A stretch of DNA of 64,000 nucleotides from Pseudomonas sp. St316. GTDB taxonomy: Bacteria > Pseudomonadota > Gammaproteobacteria > Pseudomonadales > Pseudomonadaceae. The notes beneath the pieces were generated by a model. It was not told where the DNA came from. It searched no databases and was given only the letters and a program-made list of their open reading frames with translations. The stretch lies in assembly GCF_018325905.1 (NCBI RefSeq), contig NZ_AP021901.1, positions 2,418,001 through 2,482,000 of the forward strand. Reading direction: 5' to 3'. Below are positions 16,626 through 25,839 of this stretch, in pieces. The position numbers were made by a program, and so were the translations under genes. Numbering within the stretch: position 1 is the stretch's first letter; every line of letters starts with the position of its first letter.

Positions 16626-17390
16626 TCAGGTTGGGTTGCAGAGGGTATCGGGCGCCGGTAGCGGCGGCGGGGCAAACCCAAACGGCGCCAACGCAAACCC
16701 CTGCTCATCCACCTGCAACGCCCAGCCTTGCTTGTCCCAATCCCCCAGCACGATGCGTCTCGCTGCGTGTTCGCCCAGTTGCAACTTGTGGATGGCGGGA
16801 CGATGGGTGTGGCCGTGGATCAAGGTCTTCACGCCGTATTGCTGCATGATCCGCGGGATCTCTTCGGGCGTGACGTCGACGATGTCATTGGCTTTCATCC
16901 GCGTCTGCGTGCGGCTTTCGCTGCGCAGTTTGCGCGCCAGTTTCTGGCGACTGCCCAGTGGCAGATGCCGCAGGACGAACAGCGTGACCGGGTTGCGCAG
17001 CCAGCGCCGCAGCTTCATGTAGCCTTCGTCGCGGGTGCAGAGGCTGTCGCCGTGCATCAGCAGCACGGGTTCGCCGTTGAACTGCACGACACTCGGATCC
17101 TTGAGCAGGGTGCAACCGGCCGCTTTGCAAAAGGCCTGCCCCAGCATGAAGTCGCGATTGCCGTGCATCAGGAAGATGGCCGTGCCGCTGTCGCTCAATT
17201 CGCGCAGGGCCTGGCAGATGGAACGCTGGAACGGCGTCATGGCATCGTCGCCGATCCAGGCTTCGAAAAAATCGCCCAGAATATACAACGCTTGCGCCGA
17301 GCGGGCGCGTGTGGCGAGTAAATCCAGAAACGCCCGGGTAATGTCCGGGCGCTCCTCTTCCAGATGCAAGTCTGAAATCAGCAATATCAC
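16626..17390 (-). CDS. lpxH: UDP-2,3-diacylglucosamine diphosphatase
   Basis: A lipid A biosynthesis enzyme that hydrolyses UDP-2,3-diacylglucosamine to lipid X and UMP at the inner face of the membrane. The 254 residues hold the calcineurin-like metal motifs [51 protein letters not shown] and [10 protein letters not shown]. The length is slightly above the family's 240. It overlaps ppiB by four bases, so the pair is translationally coupled. Confidence 0.95.
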   Translation of the reverse strand: MILLISDLHLEEERPDITRAFLDLLATRARSAQALYILGDFFEAWIGDDAMTPFQRSICQALRELSDSGTAIFLMHGNRDFMLGQAFCKAAGCTLLKDPSVVQFNGEPVLLMHGDSLCTRDEGYMKLRRWLRNPVTLFVLRHLPLGSRQKLARKLRSESRTQTRMKANDIVDVTPEEIPRIMQQYGVKTLIHGHTHRPAIHKLQLGEHAARRIVLGDWDKQGWALQVDEQGFALAPFGFAPPPLPAPDTLCNPT

Positions 17391-17890
17391 TCAACGATCT
17401 CGGCTTTCTCGATGATCACGTCTTCTGCCGGGACGTCCTGGTGGCCAGCCTTGGACGTGGTGGAAACGCCTTTGATCTTGTCGACCACGTCGGTGCCTTC
17501 AACCACTTTGCCAAACACTGCATAACCCCAGCCCTGGGTGGTCTTGCTGCTGTGGTTCAGGAAGCTGTTGTCGGCCACGTTGATGAAGAACTGTGCCGAG
17601 GCCGAATGCGGCTCCATGGTACGGGCCATGGCGACGCTGTATTTTTCGTTCGGCAGGCCGTTGTCCGCTTCGTTCTGGATGCTTGGGCGCTTGTCTTTCT
17701 TTTCCTTCATGCCTGGCTCGAAACCGCCGCCCTGGATCATGAAGTTACCGATGACGCGGTGGAACACGGTGTTTTCGTAATGGCCGGCGTTGACGTATTC
17801 GATGAAGTTGGCCACGGTCAGCGGCGCTTTCTCGGCGTTCAGTTCCAGGACGATGTCACCGTGGTTGGTGGTCAGTTTGACTTTGCTCAT
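17387..17890 (-). CDS. ppiB: Cytoplasmic peptidyl-prolyl cis-trans isomerase B (cyclophilin)
   Basis: A protein folding catalyst of 167 residues without a signal peptide. Cyclophilin motifs are [15 protein letters not shown] (catalytic Arg), [18 protein letters not shown] and [17 protein letters not shown]. It is the first gene of a two-gene minus-strand operon with lpxH. It lies divergent from glnS, with about 250 bases between the two starts. Confidence 0.95.
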   Translation of the reverse strand: MSKVKLTTNHGDIVLELNAEKAPLTVANFIEYVNAGHYENTVFHRVIGNFMIQGGGFEPGMKEKKDKRPSIQNEADNGLPNEKYSVAMARTMEPHSASAQFFINVADNSFLNHSSKTTQGWGYAVFGKVVEGTDVVDKIKGVSTTSKAGHQDVPAEDVIIEKAEIVE

Positions 17891-18051
17891 GATCGGTACT
17901 CTTTCAATGAATTCGTGGGTTTCGGGGCTTCACTGCCCGCAACCGGTCTGGCTGTAATCGGCCAGGCTGGGCAGTTTAGCGTGCCGGGCACGAATTTCGA
18001 GGCTGTTTTTCATCGGGTCGTCGATTAAATTCAATCGTTTGCCGGCCTGGC

Positions 18052-18082
18052 CTGTCAGGTGCTTGACAGCATCGGCTATGAT
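18052..18082 (+). promoter_or_regulatory. Inverted repeat and likely -10 box upstream of glnS
   Basis: CTGTCA-N6-TGACAG is a perfect inverted repeat at 18052-18069, followed by TATGAT at 18077-18082, about 58 bases before the glnS start. The repeat sits where a -35 region or a regulator site would be. The binding protein is unknown, and the promoter call is tentative. Confidence 0.4.
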
Positions 18083-18139
18083 ACGGGCTTTGATTTATCA
18101 GGCCGCACCCGGCCGCGCACTTGTCTGTTCAAGGATCCT

Positions 18140-19837
18140 ATGAGCAAGCCCACTGTCGACCCTACCTCGAATTCCAAGACCGGCCCGGCCGTGCCGGTCA
18201 ATTTCCTGCGCCCGATCATCCAGGCGGACCTGGACTCGGGTAAGCACACACAGATCGTCACTCGCTTCCCACCAGAACCCAACGGCTACCTGCACATTGG
18301 CCATGCCAAGTCGATCTGCGTGAATTTCGGCCTGGCCCAGGAGTTCGGCGGCGTCACGCACTTGCGTTTCGACGACACCAACCCGGCCAAGGAAGACCAG
18401 GAATACATCGACGCGATCGAAAGCGACGTCAAGTGGCTGGGTTTCCAATGGTCCGGTGAGGTGCGCTATGCCTCGCAATATTTCGACCAGTTGCACGACT
18501 GGGCAGTGGAACTGATCAAGGCCGGCAACGCCTACGTCTGCGACCTGACTCCCGAGCAGGCCAAGGAATACCGTGGCAGCCTGACTGAACCTGGCAAGAA
18601 CAGCCCGTTCCGTGACCGCAGCGTGGAAGAGAACCTGGACCTGTTCGCCCGCATGCGCGCCGGTGAGTTCCCGGACGGCGCTCGGGTGCTGCGCGCCAAG
18701 ATCGACATGGCTTCGCCGAACATGAACCTGCGCGACCCGATCATGTACCGCATCCGTCATGCCCATCACCACCAGACCGGCGACAAGTGGTGCATCTACC
18801 CCAACTATGACTTCACCCACGGCCAGTCGGACGCCATCGAAGGCATCACGCATTCGATCTGCACCCTGGAGTTCGAAAGCCATCGTCCGCTGTACGAGTG
18901 GTTCCTCGAGCACCTGCCCGTGCCGGCCAATCCGCGCCAGTACGAGTTCAGCCGCCTGAACCTGAACTACACCATCACCAGCAAGCGCAAGCTCAAGCAA
19001 CTGGTGGACGAGAAGCACGTCAACGGCTGGGACGACCCGCGCATGTCGACGCTGTCGGGCTTCCGTCGTCGCGGCTATACACCCAAGTCGATCCGCAATT
19101 TCTGCGAAATGGTCGGCACCAACCGTTCCGACGGCGTGGTGGACTTCGGCATGCTGGAGTTCAGCATCCGTGATGACCTGGACCACAGCGCCCCGCGCGC
19201 CATGTGCGTGCTGCGTCCGCTGAAAGTGGTGATCACCAATTACCCGGAAGGCCAGGTCGAGAACCTCGAACTGCCGCGCCACCCGAAAGAAGACATGGGC
19301 GTGCGCGTCCTGCCGTTCGCCCGGGAAATCTACATCGACCGTGATGACTTCATGGAAGAGCCGCCAAAAGGCTACAAGCGCCTGGAGCCTGCCGGTGAAG
19401 TGCGCCTGCGTGGCAGCTACGTGATCCGCGCCGACGAGGCCATCAAGGATGCCGATGGCAACATCGTCGAACTCCGTTGCTCGTACGATCCCGACACCCT
19501 GGGCAAGAACCCGGAAGGTCGCAAGGTCAAGGGCGTGATCCACTGGGTGCCGGCCGCCGCCAGCGTCGAGTGCGAAGTGCGCCTGTACGATCGCCTGTTC
19601 CGTTCGCCGAACCCGGAGAAGGCCGAAGACAGCGCCAGCTTCCTGGACAACATCAACCCAGACTCCCTGCAAGTACTCACGGGTTGTCGTGCCGAGCCTT
19701 CGCTGGGCAACGCACAGCCGGAGGACCGTTTCCAGTTCGAGCGCGAAGGTTACTTCTGCGCGGATATCAAGGACTCGAAACCCGGTGCTCCGGTATTCAA
19801 CCGTACCGTGACCTTGCGCGACTCCTGGGGTCAGTGA
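18140..19837 (+). CDS. glnS: Glutaminyl-tRNA synthetase
   Basis: Charges tRNA-Gln with glutamine. The 565-residue class I synthetase starts at ATG 18140 ([11 protein letters not shown]) behind AAGGAT; an extension 27 codons upstream has no family similarity. The HIGH motif is visible in [15 protein letters not shown] and the KMSKS equivalent in [15 protein letters not shown]. The C-terminal anticodon-binding barrels (VRGSYV-like [25 protein letters not shown]) follow. cysS starts 22 bases downstream, probably in the same transcript. Confidence 0.97.
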   Translation: MSKPTVDPTSNSKTGPAVPVNFLRPIIQADLDSGKHTQIVTRFPPEPNGYLHIGHAKSICVNFGLAQEFGGVTHLRFDDTNPAKEDQEYIDAIESDVKWLGFQWSGEVRYASQYFDQLHDWAVELIKAGNAYVCDLTPEQAKEYRGSLTEPGKNSPFRDRSVEENLDLFARMRAGEFPDGARVLRAKIDMASPNMNLRDPIMYRIRHAHHHQTGDKWCIYPNYDFTHGQSDAIEGITHSICTLEFESHRPLYEWFLEHLPVPANPRQYEFSRLNLNYTITSKRKLKQLVDEKHVNGWDDPRMSTLSGFRRRGYTPKSIRNFCEMVGTNRSDGVVDFGMLEFSIRDDLDHSAPRAMCVLRPLKVVITNYPEGQVENLELPRHPKEDMGVRVLPFAREIYIDRDDFMEEPPKGYKRLEPAGEVRLRGSYVIRADEAIKDADGNIVELRCSYDPDTLGKNPEGRKVKGVIHWVPAAASVECEVRLYDRLFRSPNPEKAEDSASFLDNINPDSLQVLTGCRAEPSLGNAQPEDRFQFEREGYFCADIKDSKPGAPVFNRTVTLRDSWGQ

Positions 19838-19858
19838 TCAAGTCTTAAGGGAAACCCT

Positions 19859-21241
<1,383 letters not shown>

Positions 21242-21266
21242 AATCTTTCAAAGCTCGCCGTACCCC

Positions 21267-21364
21267 TGTGGGGGCGAGCTTGCTCGCGATAGCGGAATGT
21301 CAGGCAACATTGTTGTCGACGGATACACCGCCATCGCGAGCAAGCTCGCTCCCACTTTTTTTTG
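21267..21364. repeat. REP doublet (REPIN) with T tail, likely cysS terminator
   Basis: An inverted pair of TGTGGGGGCGAGCTTGCTCG units (21267-21355) followed directly by a run of Ts (21356-21364). The long hairpin plus T tract has the form of an intrinsic terminator for the glnS-cysS transcript. Confidence 0.8.
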
Positions 21365-21440
21365 GGCCCGCCTGGCAATCATTGTTTTATGAGCTAGTAC
21401 TGTCAGGTCGATTCGACGTTCCCTCTGTCAGGAGTCTTCC

Positions 21441-21896
21441 ATGTTGGCTCATTGGTCGCTTGCGGCGATTCATCTGCTGGCGTTCGCCCTCGGGTTCTGG
21501 GCAGTGCTGACACGCGGCACGGCGCTGCGGCGCCTGGCGGGCGGCGTGGATGCGGTTCGCAGTGTCTTGATCGCTGACAACCTGTGGGGCCTGTCGGCGC
21601 TGGTGTTGCTGGTGACGGGTGGGATGCGGGCGTTTGGCGGGTACGAAAAAGGCACGGATTATTACCTGCACCAACCGCTGTTTCACCTGAAGATGACGTT
21701 GCTCCTGCTGATCCTGTTGCTTGAGATCGCGCCAATGATCGCCCTGGTCAAATGGCGGATGGCGCTGGGCAAAGGGGCTGCGATCGATCCTTCGAAAGCT
21801 GGCCGGTTTGCACGCATCAGCCACATCGAAGCCTTGTTGCTGATCTTGATGGTGGTCGCCGCCACGGGCATGGCGCGCGGCGTGAACCTGGGTTGA
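21441..21896 (+). CDS. DUF2214 family membrane protein
   Basis: A 151-residue inner membrane protein with about four hydrophobic helices (residues 5-23, 47-63, 83-103, 128-146). The pattern SVLIADNLWGLSALVLLVTG and HQPLFHLKMTLLLLILLLE is that of DUF2214, a family of unknown function. The start has CAGGAGTCTTCC before it. The gene stands alone behind the cysS REPIN terminator. Confidence 0.82.
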   Translation: MLAHWSLAAIHLLAFALGFWAVLTRGTALRRLAGGVDAVRSVLIADNLWGLSALVLLVTGGMRAFGGYEKGTDYYLHQPLFHLKMTLLLLILLLEIAPMIALVKWRMALGKGAAIDPSKAGRFARISHIEALLLILMVVAATGMARGVNLG

Positions 21897-22035
21897 CCGG
21901 CGGCGAACGCCTGCTTCGTCATCATTAAAACGAAACGTCTGACAGCCATGCCAAGCGCCATGTCATTAGTATCGGTTCAACGGGCTGGACGAAAAGGTGG
22001 GGTGGGCAGGGTAAGGCACGGTCGATCGGAATCTT

Positions 22036-22071
22036 TAGCCAGCCATTGCGGTGATGCAAACGGGCTGGCTA
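22036..22071 (-). terminator. Stem-loop downstream of rsmE (weak terminator)
   Basis: TAGCCAGCC (22036-22044) pairs with GGCTGGCTA (22063-22071) across an 18-base loop, 16 bases past the rsmE stop on the minus strand. There is no T run after the stem, so terminator function is tentative. Confidence 0.35.
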
Positions 22072-22086
22072 CGGACTGCGCAAGGC

Positions 22087-22281
22087 TCAGGGAGTTTGCG
22101 GCTTGTCGGGGGCAGTGAGGCCCGCCTGAATGCGCTGGTAAATCTCTTCGCGATGCACCGCAACGTTTTTCGGGGCGTTGATACCGATCCGGACCTGTTG
22201 GCCGCTAACGCCCAGAATGGTGATCGTGATGTCGTCACCAATGTTTATGCTTTCACCGACTTTGCGGGTGAGTATCAGCAT
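22087..22281 (-). CDS. rsmE: CsrA/RsmA family RNA-binding regulator, RsmE-like
   Basis: A 64-residue post-transcriptional regulator that binds GGA motifs in 5' leaders and is titrated by Gac/Rsm small RNAs. The start is [20 protein letters not shown] at 22281 behind AAGGAGA. The CsrA core includes [20 protein letters not shown], with the RNA-contact Arg of VHREE. The C-terminal tail [15 protein letters not shown] and the [15 protein letters not shown] segment resemble RsmE more than RsmA, which in Pseudomonas ends in a charged tail. The paralogue call rests on memory of those sequences. Confidence 0.82.
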   Translation of the reverse strand: MLILTRKVGESINIGDDITITILGVSGQQVRIGINAPKNVAVHREEIYQRIQAGLTAPDKPQTP

Positions 22282-22482
22282 GGTGTTCTCCTTGATTGCT
22301 TTATAGGGCACCTGATTCAGACAGTGCAGATGTCGGTACTGCTTATAGATTAGTGCTAAGTGTCACAATGTGGGTGCCTCTTTCTGACGTGCAGATGCAG
22401 CATTAATTCCCAGGGTGCGACTATACAGAGACGCCGGGCAGGATTCTCGTGTTTTGAGCACTGTTTGCGGCGATCTTGAGGG

Positions 22483-22506
22483 GGCACGGGTGCTAAAATC
22501 CGTGCC
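22483..22506 (+). promoter_or_regulatory. Extended -10 promoter within a hairpin, before the SPOR lipoprotein
   Basis: TGCTAAAAT at 22491-22499 fits an extended -10 element. It is enclosed by GGCACGG (22483-22489) and CCGTGCC (22500-22506), a perfect 7-base inverted repeat, 24 bases before the lipoprotein start. No good -35 is seen. Tentative. Confidence 0.35.
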
Positions 22507-22529
22507 TCATGTCTTCCGGGGGAAACGTT

Positions 22530-22895
22530 GTGCGCAAATTGGCTTGGGTTATTGCGGTATTGGCGCTGGCAGGATGCGGTGAAGGGCGTGACGTCGAAGC
22601 ACCGAAGCCCAAACCCGTAGCGACCTCCGCACCGGCCGCTGCTGCCGCGCCGCAGTGGGCCGTCGAGGTTCGCGGCGAAACACCGCAGGCGGTCAGCGAC
22701 CTGACCGGCTGGCTCATCGAACACAGCTTCATGTCGAACGTGGTGCGGGAAAACGGCAAGGAGCGCGTCCTGGTCGGTCCTTTCAGCTCCAAGGCTGAGG
22801 CCGAGGCCAAGCAGGAACAGGTGACGGCTGCCCTGGTCCGGGCGAAAAAACGCAACATCGAGACGTTGGTGGTGGATTACCCGACGGCCCCGTAA
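22530..22895 (+). CDS. SPOR domain lipoprotein
   Basis: A 121-residue lipoprotein that probably binds denuded septal peptidoglycan. The start chosen is GTG 22530 (VRKLAWVIAV), behind GGGGGA, giving a compact signal peptide with lipobox LAGC and lipidated Cys16; an ATG 21 bases earlier is also possible. A proline/alanine linker (PKPKPVATSAPAAAAAP) leads to the SPOR fold: WAVEVRGETPQAVSDLTGWL, then ERVLVGPFSSKAEAEAKQEQ. The partner protein is unknown. Confidence 0.8.
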   Translation: MRKLAWVIAVLALAGCGEGRDVEAPKPKPVATSAPAAAAAPQWAVEVRGETPQAVSDLTGWLIEHSFMSNVVRENGKERVLVGPFSSKAEAEAKQEQVTAALVRAKKRNIETLVVDYPTAP

Positions 22896-22932
22896 TCGGG
22901 CAGTGCAAACAAGTCAGTCAAGCCACAAGACC

Positions 22933-23023
22933 TGTGGGAGCGAGCTTGCTCGCGATAGCGCTGGATCAGCCAATGTTGATGTTGACTGACATGCCCCTAT
23001 CGCCAGCAAGCTCGCTCCCACAG
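22933..23023. repeat. REP doublet (REPIN), last one in the window
   Basis: An inverted pair of TGTGGGAGCGAGCTTGCTCG units between the convergent SPOR lipoprotein and endonuclease genes. No further REP element is visible to the right of this point. Confidence 0.85.
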
Positions 23024-23052
23024 TGGGTTTTGTGCTGTTCACAAATGCCAGG

Positions 23053-23742
23053 TCAGCCGCAGGCCTTCATGTCCACCGGCCCCACGAACTCGTTGCCACG
23101 GCCCATGACGCACGCCACGCTCTGGTTGCGCTGACGCTCCCAGCTTTCGACCGGGTAGGTCTTGTCCCAGGCTTCGTACAGGCGCCGGTCCTGTTTGGAG
23201 AGGCGCAGGCCATATTGCTTGCTCATGTAGAAATAGGTCCGGGCGATCATGCCCCGGATAGAAGGGCGGGGCATGACCTTCTTGGCCTTGAAGTCCACTT
23301 GGGTCAGGCATGAACCGTACTGGCCCTTTTGCACCGGCAACCAACCGAAACTGAAATTGCTGCGATCACCATTCACTTCCCCGATGCTCGGCACCAGGTT
23401 ATGCAGGTCGGCCTCGGCCCGTTGATAGACCGGGTCATAGCGGGTGCATTGTTTGCGACCGCCTTCCTGCCAGCATTGGCGCTGATGGCCGATCTGCCAC
23501 GCCGGTACAATATGCTCCCACTCGATGCGAGCGGCGCGGCTGGCATTCTTGCGTGGTACATAACCGCAGGCGGCCAGGTTCACGCGATTTCCGGTGTATT
23601 TGCAGCCACAGTAAAACTCGGTGGATTGTGGTGCGTAGAGTTTCCAGGCGACTTTCTTGGCTTCGTTGAAGGTGCGCGGAGCACCGGCCTGTGCGCCCAT
23701 GGCGATAAACACAAGCAAAAAAGCTAAACAGCGAACACTCAT
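23053..23742 (-). CDS. endA: Exported endonuclease I (EndA family)
   Basis: A secreted or periplasmic DNase of 229 residues. It starts MSVRCLAFLLVFIAMGAQAG (signal peptide, cleaved near AQA-G). The His-metal finger is recognisable in ARIEWEHIVPAWQIG, with the supporting segment EADLHNLVPSIGEVNGDRSN, and several Cys suggest disulfides (FYCGCKYTGNRVNLAACGY). The length is close to the E. coli enzyme. The gene begins five bases after the DUF1654 stop, so the two form an operon, apparently under the LexA-type box at 24015-24030. Confidence 0.88.
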   Translation of the reverse strand: MSVRCLAFLLVFIAMGAQAGAPRTFNEAKKVAWKLYAPQSTEFYCGCKYTGNRVNLAACGYVPRKNASRAARIEWEHIVPAWQIGHQRQCWQEGGRKQCTRYDPVYQRAEADLHNLVPSIGEVNGDRSNFSFGWLPVQKGQYGSCLTQVDFKAKKVMPRPSIRGMIARTYFYMSKQYGLRLSKQDRRLYEAWDKTYPVESWERQRNQSVACVMGRGNEFVGPVDMKACG

Positions 23743-23747
23743 CAGGC

Positions 23748-23996
23748 TCAATCTTCCTTCGGCACAACCCAGAAAACCTGCACACCACCATCGTCGCGAT
23801 AGGCGAGGGTCACGTTGTCGTTCTCGTCGATTTCTTCCAGCAGGCGCTCCCACTCATCCACCGGCTCGTCGGGAAGACGGAAGATCAGGGCGGCCTTGGC
23901 TTTTTGTGCGGTGGGGGCGTTGATGATTTTCGAGACGCGCAGGCCGAGTCGTGTATAGGAATCTAAGGGGGTAGTTGCAGCGGAGGGCGGGGCCAC
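23748..23996 (-). CDS. DUF1654 family protein
   Basis: A small cytosolic protein of unknown function. The core TRLGLRVSKIINAPTAQKAK and RLPDEPVDEWERLLEEIDEN fit DUF1654, a short Pseudomonas family. I place the start at GTG 23996, giving 82 residues, because AAGGAT lies seven bases before it. An ATG ten codons upstream (24026) falls inside the LexA-type box and lacks a ribosome-binding site. It is the first gene of an operon with endA. The pairing with an inducible DNase suggests a damage-related role, which is inference. Confidence 0.75.
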   Translation of the reverse strand: MAPPSAATTPLDSYTRLGLRVSKIINAPTAQKAKAALIFRLPDEPVDEWERLLEEIDENDNVTLAYRDDGGVQVFWVVPKED

Positions 23997-24014
23997 AGGA
24001 TTATCCTTATTAAG

Positions 24015-24030
24015 CTGTACGTGCATACAG
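24015..24030 (-). promoter_or_regulatory. LexA-type SOS box of the DUF1654-endA operon
   Basis: CTGTATGCACGTACAG on the minus strand fits CTG-N10-CAG, with outer arms CTGTA and TACAG perfectly inverted. It overlaps a plausible -10 (TACTGT), which has TTGCGT 17 bases upstream. The box lies 18 bases before the GTG chosen as the DUF1654 start. LexA repression is inferred from match and position. Confidence 0.65.
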
Positions 24031-24244
24031 TATTTAACCGTAGGCGTTTACGCAACTACTTAAAATTCAAGAAAATCGTCTGACAGCACTTTTTTCGTTT
24101 TGGTGTGGGAGAAAGGAATTTTTTATTGGATGGCATAAACAGCTGGAACAACCGCTTTGGCCTATGACGGATTTGCGCGAGCGCTAACGAAATGGCTTCG
24201 GCGGCCGATGTCCTGCGTAGGAATCCCATCCATGGAGTTTTGTC

Positions 24245-24691
24245 ATGTCGTTTTCTGTCGGCTTTCCCAATGCGGCGGCCGTGACCATCGGCGGTCAGTC
24301 CGCAGCTACCCTGAAGGCCTTGAACGAGGCGAGTACCGAGGCCGCCGATGACGCCCGGGGCGAGACGCAAACGCCCGGCAAGGTCCGTACGGGTACGGGC
24401 GCGCAAGCGACCGATCAGGCGCAAGAGAGCGGCAGCACCCAGAGCATTGCCGTGCAGGTATTGCTCAAGCGGATGCAGGAGCTTCAGCAGCGGCTGCGCG
24501 AGCAGCGGCAGCAACTGGCCGTCGCACAGGCACGCGACTATCCCACCGAGGAGGCCAAGGCTTCAGCGGTCATGGCGATCCAGGGACAGATCGCCGACAC
24601 CAGTGGCGCGTTGCTGGAAGTCACCGGCCACTTGGTCACGGAGCTGGCAAAGGGCGCCAGTTCGGGTACGGTGGTCAATACAACAGCCTGA
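24245..24691 (+). CDS. Hypothetical protein, Ala/Gln-rich with coiled coil
   Basis: A 148-residue protein of no family I recognise. There is no signal peptide. Residues 1-75 are low-complexity, rich in Ala, Gly and Thr. Residues about 76-105 (IAVQVLLKRMQELQQRLREQ and following) should form a coiled coil, and the tail (IADTSGALLEVTGHLVTELA) is helical. The start has ATGGAGTTTTGTC before it. The gene stands alone, with 218 bases of AT-richer sequence upstream. It precedes the rbs promoter, with no evident functional link. Confidence 0.65.
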   Translation: MSFSVGFPNAAAVTIGGQSAATLKALNEASTEAADDARGETQTPGKVRTGTGAQATDQAQESGSTQSIAVQVLLKRMQELQQRLREQRQQLAVAQARDYPTEEAKASAVMAIQGQIADTSGALLEVTGHLVTELAKGASSGTVVNTTA

Positions 24692-24699
24692 GCTACGAT

Positions 24700-24719
24700 G
24701 TTGCGGTTGAAACCGCAAC
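24700..24719. repeat. Perfect inverted repeat before the rbs promoter
   Basis: GTTGCGGTT and AACCGCAAC form a 9-base perfect inverted repeat with a 2-base centre. It lies eight bases after the hypothetical gene and just before the TTGACA at 24721. It could end the upstream transcript or bind a regulator. It has no T run. Confidence 0.5.
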
Positions 24720-24720
24720 G

Positions 24721-24771
24721 TTGACAAATCCCTGAACCCTTACCATAGTTCACTTCACGCAAACGTTTGCG
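24721..24771 (+). promoter_or_regulatory. rbs promoter and RbsR operator
   Basis: TTGACA (24721-24726), a 17-base spacer and CATAGT (24744-24749) form a sigma-70 promoter. The perfect 14-base palindrome CGCAAACGTTTGCG at 24758-24771 covers the expected start of transcription. It has the central CG and the A/T arms of LacI-family operators, and a LacI-type gene (rbsR) is in the same operon. Repression relieved by ribose is the expected behaviour. Confidence 0.8.
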
Positions 24772-24824
24772 CGGCGTTCCGTGCACTGATTTGCTCACAA
24801 TAATCATAAGATCGGAGTGAACCC

Positions 24825-25781
24825 ATGAAGTTGCCATTCGCTGGACGCCTTCTCGCTGTTGCCATGCTCGCGGCCGCATCCGCTGCGCTGCCTATCTCCT
24901 CGGCATTCGCCCAGACCGCTGAAAAACCCAAGGTCGCCCTGGTCATGAAATCCCTGGCCAATGAATTCTTCCTGACCATGGAAGACGGCGCCAAGGCTTA
25001 TCAGAAGGAACACTCCGCCGATTTCGACCTGATCTCCAACGGGATCAAGGATGAAACCGACACCGCCAACCAGATCCGTATCGTCGAGCAGATGATCGTG
25101 TCCAAGGTCGATGCCCTGATTATCGCGCCTGCGGACTCCAAGGCCATGGTGCCGGTGATCAAGAAAGCCGTCGACGCTGGCATCACGGTGATCAACATCG
25201 ATAACCAGCTCGACCCGGCCGTGGTCAAGAGCAAGAACATCAACGTACCGTTCGTAGGCCCGGACAACCGCAAAGGGGCGCGTTTGGTGGGTGAGTACCT
25301 GGCCAAGCAGCTCAAGGCCGGTGATGAAGTCGGCATCATCGAAGGCGTGTCCACTACCACCAATGCCCAGGCACGTACCGCAGGCTTCAAGGACGCGATG
25401 GAGGCGGCGCAGGTCAAGGTCGTTTCCCTGCAATCGGGTGACTGGGAAATCAACAAGGGCAACCAGGTTGCCGCGTCGATGCTCAGCGAATACCCGAACA
25501 TCAAGGCGCTGCTGGCCGGCAATGACAGCATGGCGGTCGGCGCTGTGTCGGCCGTGCGCGCGGCGGGCAAGGCGGGCAAGGTGCAGGTGGTCGGCTACGA
25601 CAACATCAATGCCATCAAGCCGATGCTCAAGGACGGTCGTGTCCTGGCGACGGCCGATCAGTTTGCCGCCAAGCAGGCCGTGTTCGGCATCGAGACGGCG
25701 CTGAAGATCCTCAAGGGCGAAAAAGTCGACAGCGGTACCAACGGCGTTATCGAAACTCCGGTCGAGCTGGTGACCAAGTAG
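24825..25781 (+). CDS. rbsB: Ribose ABC transporter, periplasmic binding protein
   Basis: Binds ribose in the periplasm and delivers it to RbsAC. The 318 residues begin with a signal peptide ending at AFA (about residue 29). The sugar-binding type 1 fold is visible: KVALVMKSLANEFFLTMEDG, NGIKDETDTANQIRIVEQMI, DALIIAPADSKAM, GDWEINKGNQVAASML, LLAGNDSMAVGAVSAV and VVGYDNINAIKPML. A strong hairpin follows the stop and probably sets the high RbsB level. It is the first gene of rbsBACRKD. Confidence 0.95.
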   Translation: MKLPFAGRLLAVAMLAAASAALPISSAFAQTAEKPKVALVMKSLANEFFLTMEDGAKAYQKEHSADFDLISNGIKDETDTANQIRIVEQMIVSKVDALIIAPADSKAMVPVIKKAVDAGITVINIDNQLDPAVVKSKNINVPFVGPDNRKGARLVGEYLAKQLKAGDEVGIIEGVSTTTNAQARTAGFKDAMEAAQVKVVSLQSGDWEINKGNQVAASMLSEYPNIKALLAGNDSMAVGAVSAVRAAGKAGKVQVVGYDNINAIKPMLKDGRVLATADQFAAKQAVFGIETALKILKGEKVDSGTNGVIETPVELVTK

Positions 25782-25802
25782 TTATCCTGGCGACACAACG
25801 GT

Positions 25803-25822
25803 GCTCGCCCATCCGGGCGAGC
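25803..25822 (+). promoter_or_regulatory. Intercistronic hairpin between rbsB and rbsA
   Basis: GCTCGCCC and GGGCGAGC form a perfect 8-base stem with a 4-base loop (ATCC), 22 bases after the rbsB stop, without a T run. Hairpins of this sort after binding-protein genes usually protect the upstream message and lower expression of the membrane components. Confidence 0.7.
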
Positions 25823-25839
25823 GCATTGGAGAGTTTGTT

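Noticed and set aside
24027..24244. A possible small RNA or gene in the AT-richer gap before the coiled-coil gene
   Set aside because: No promoter-terminator pair or start with a ribosome-binding site is visible.
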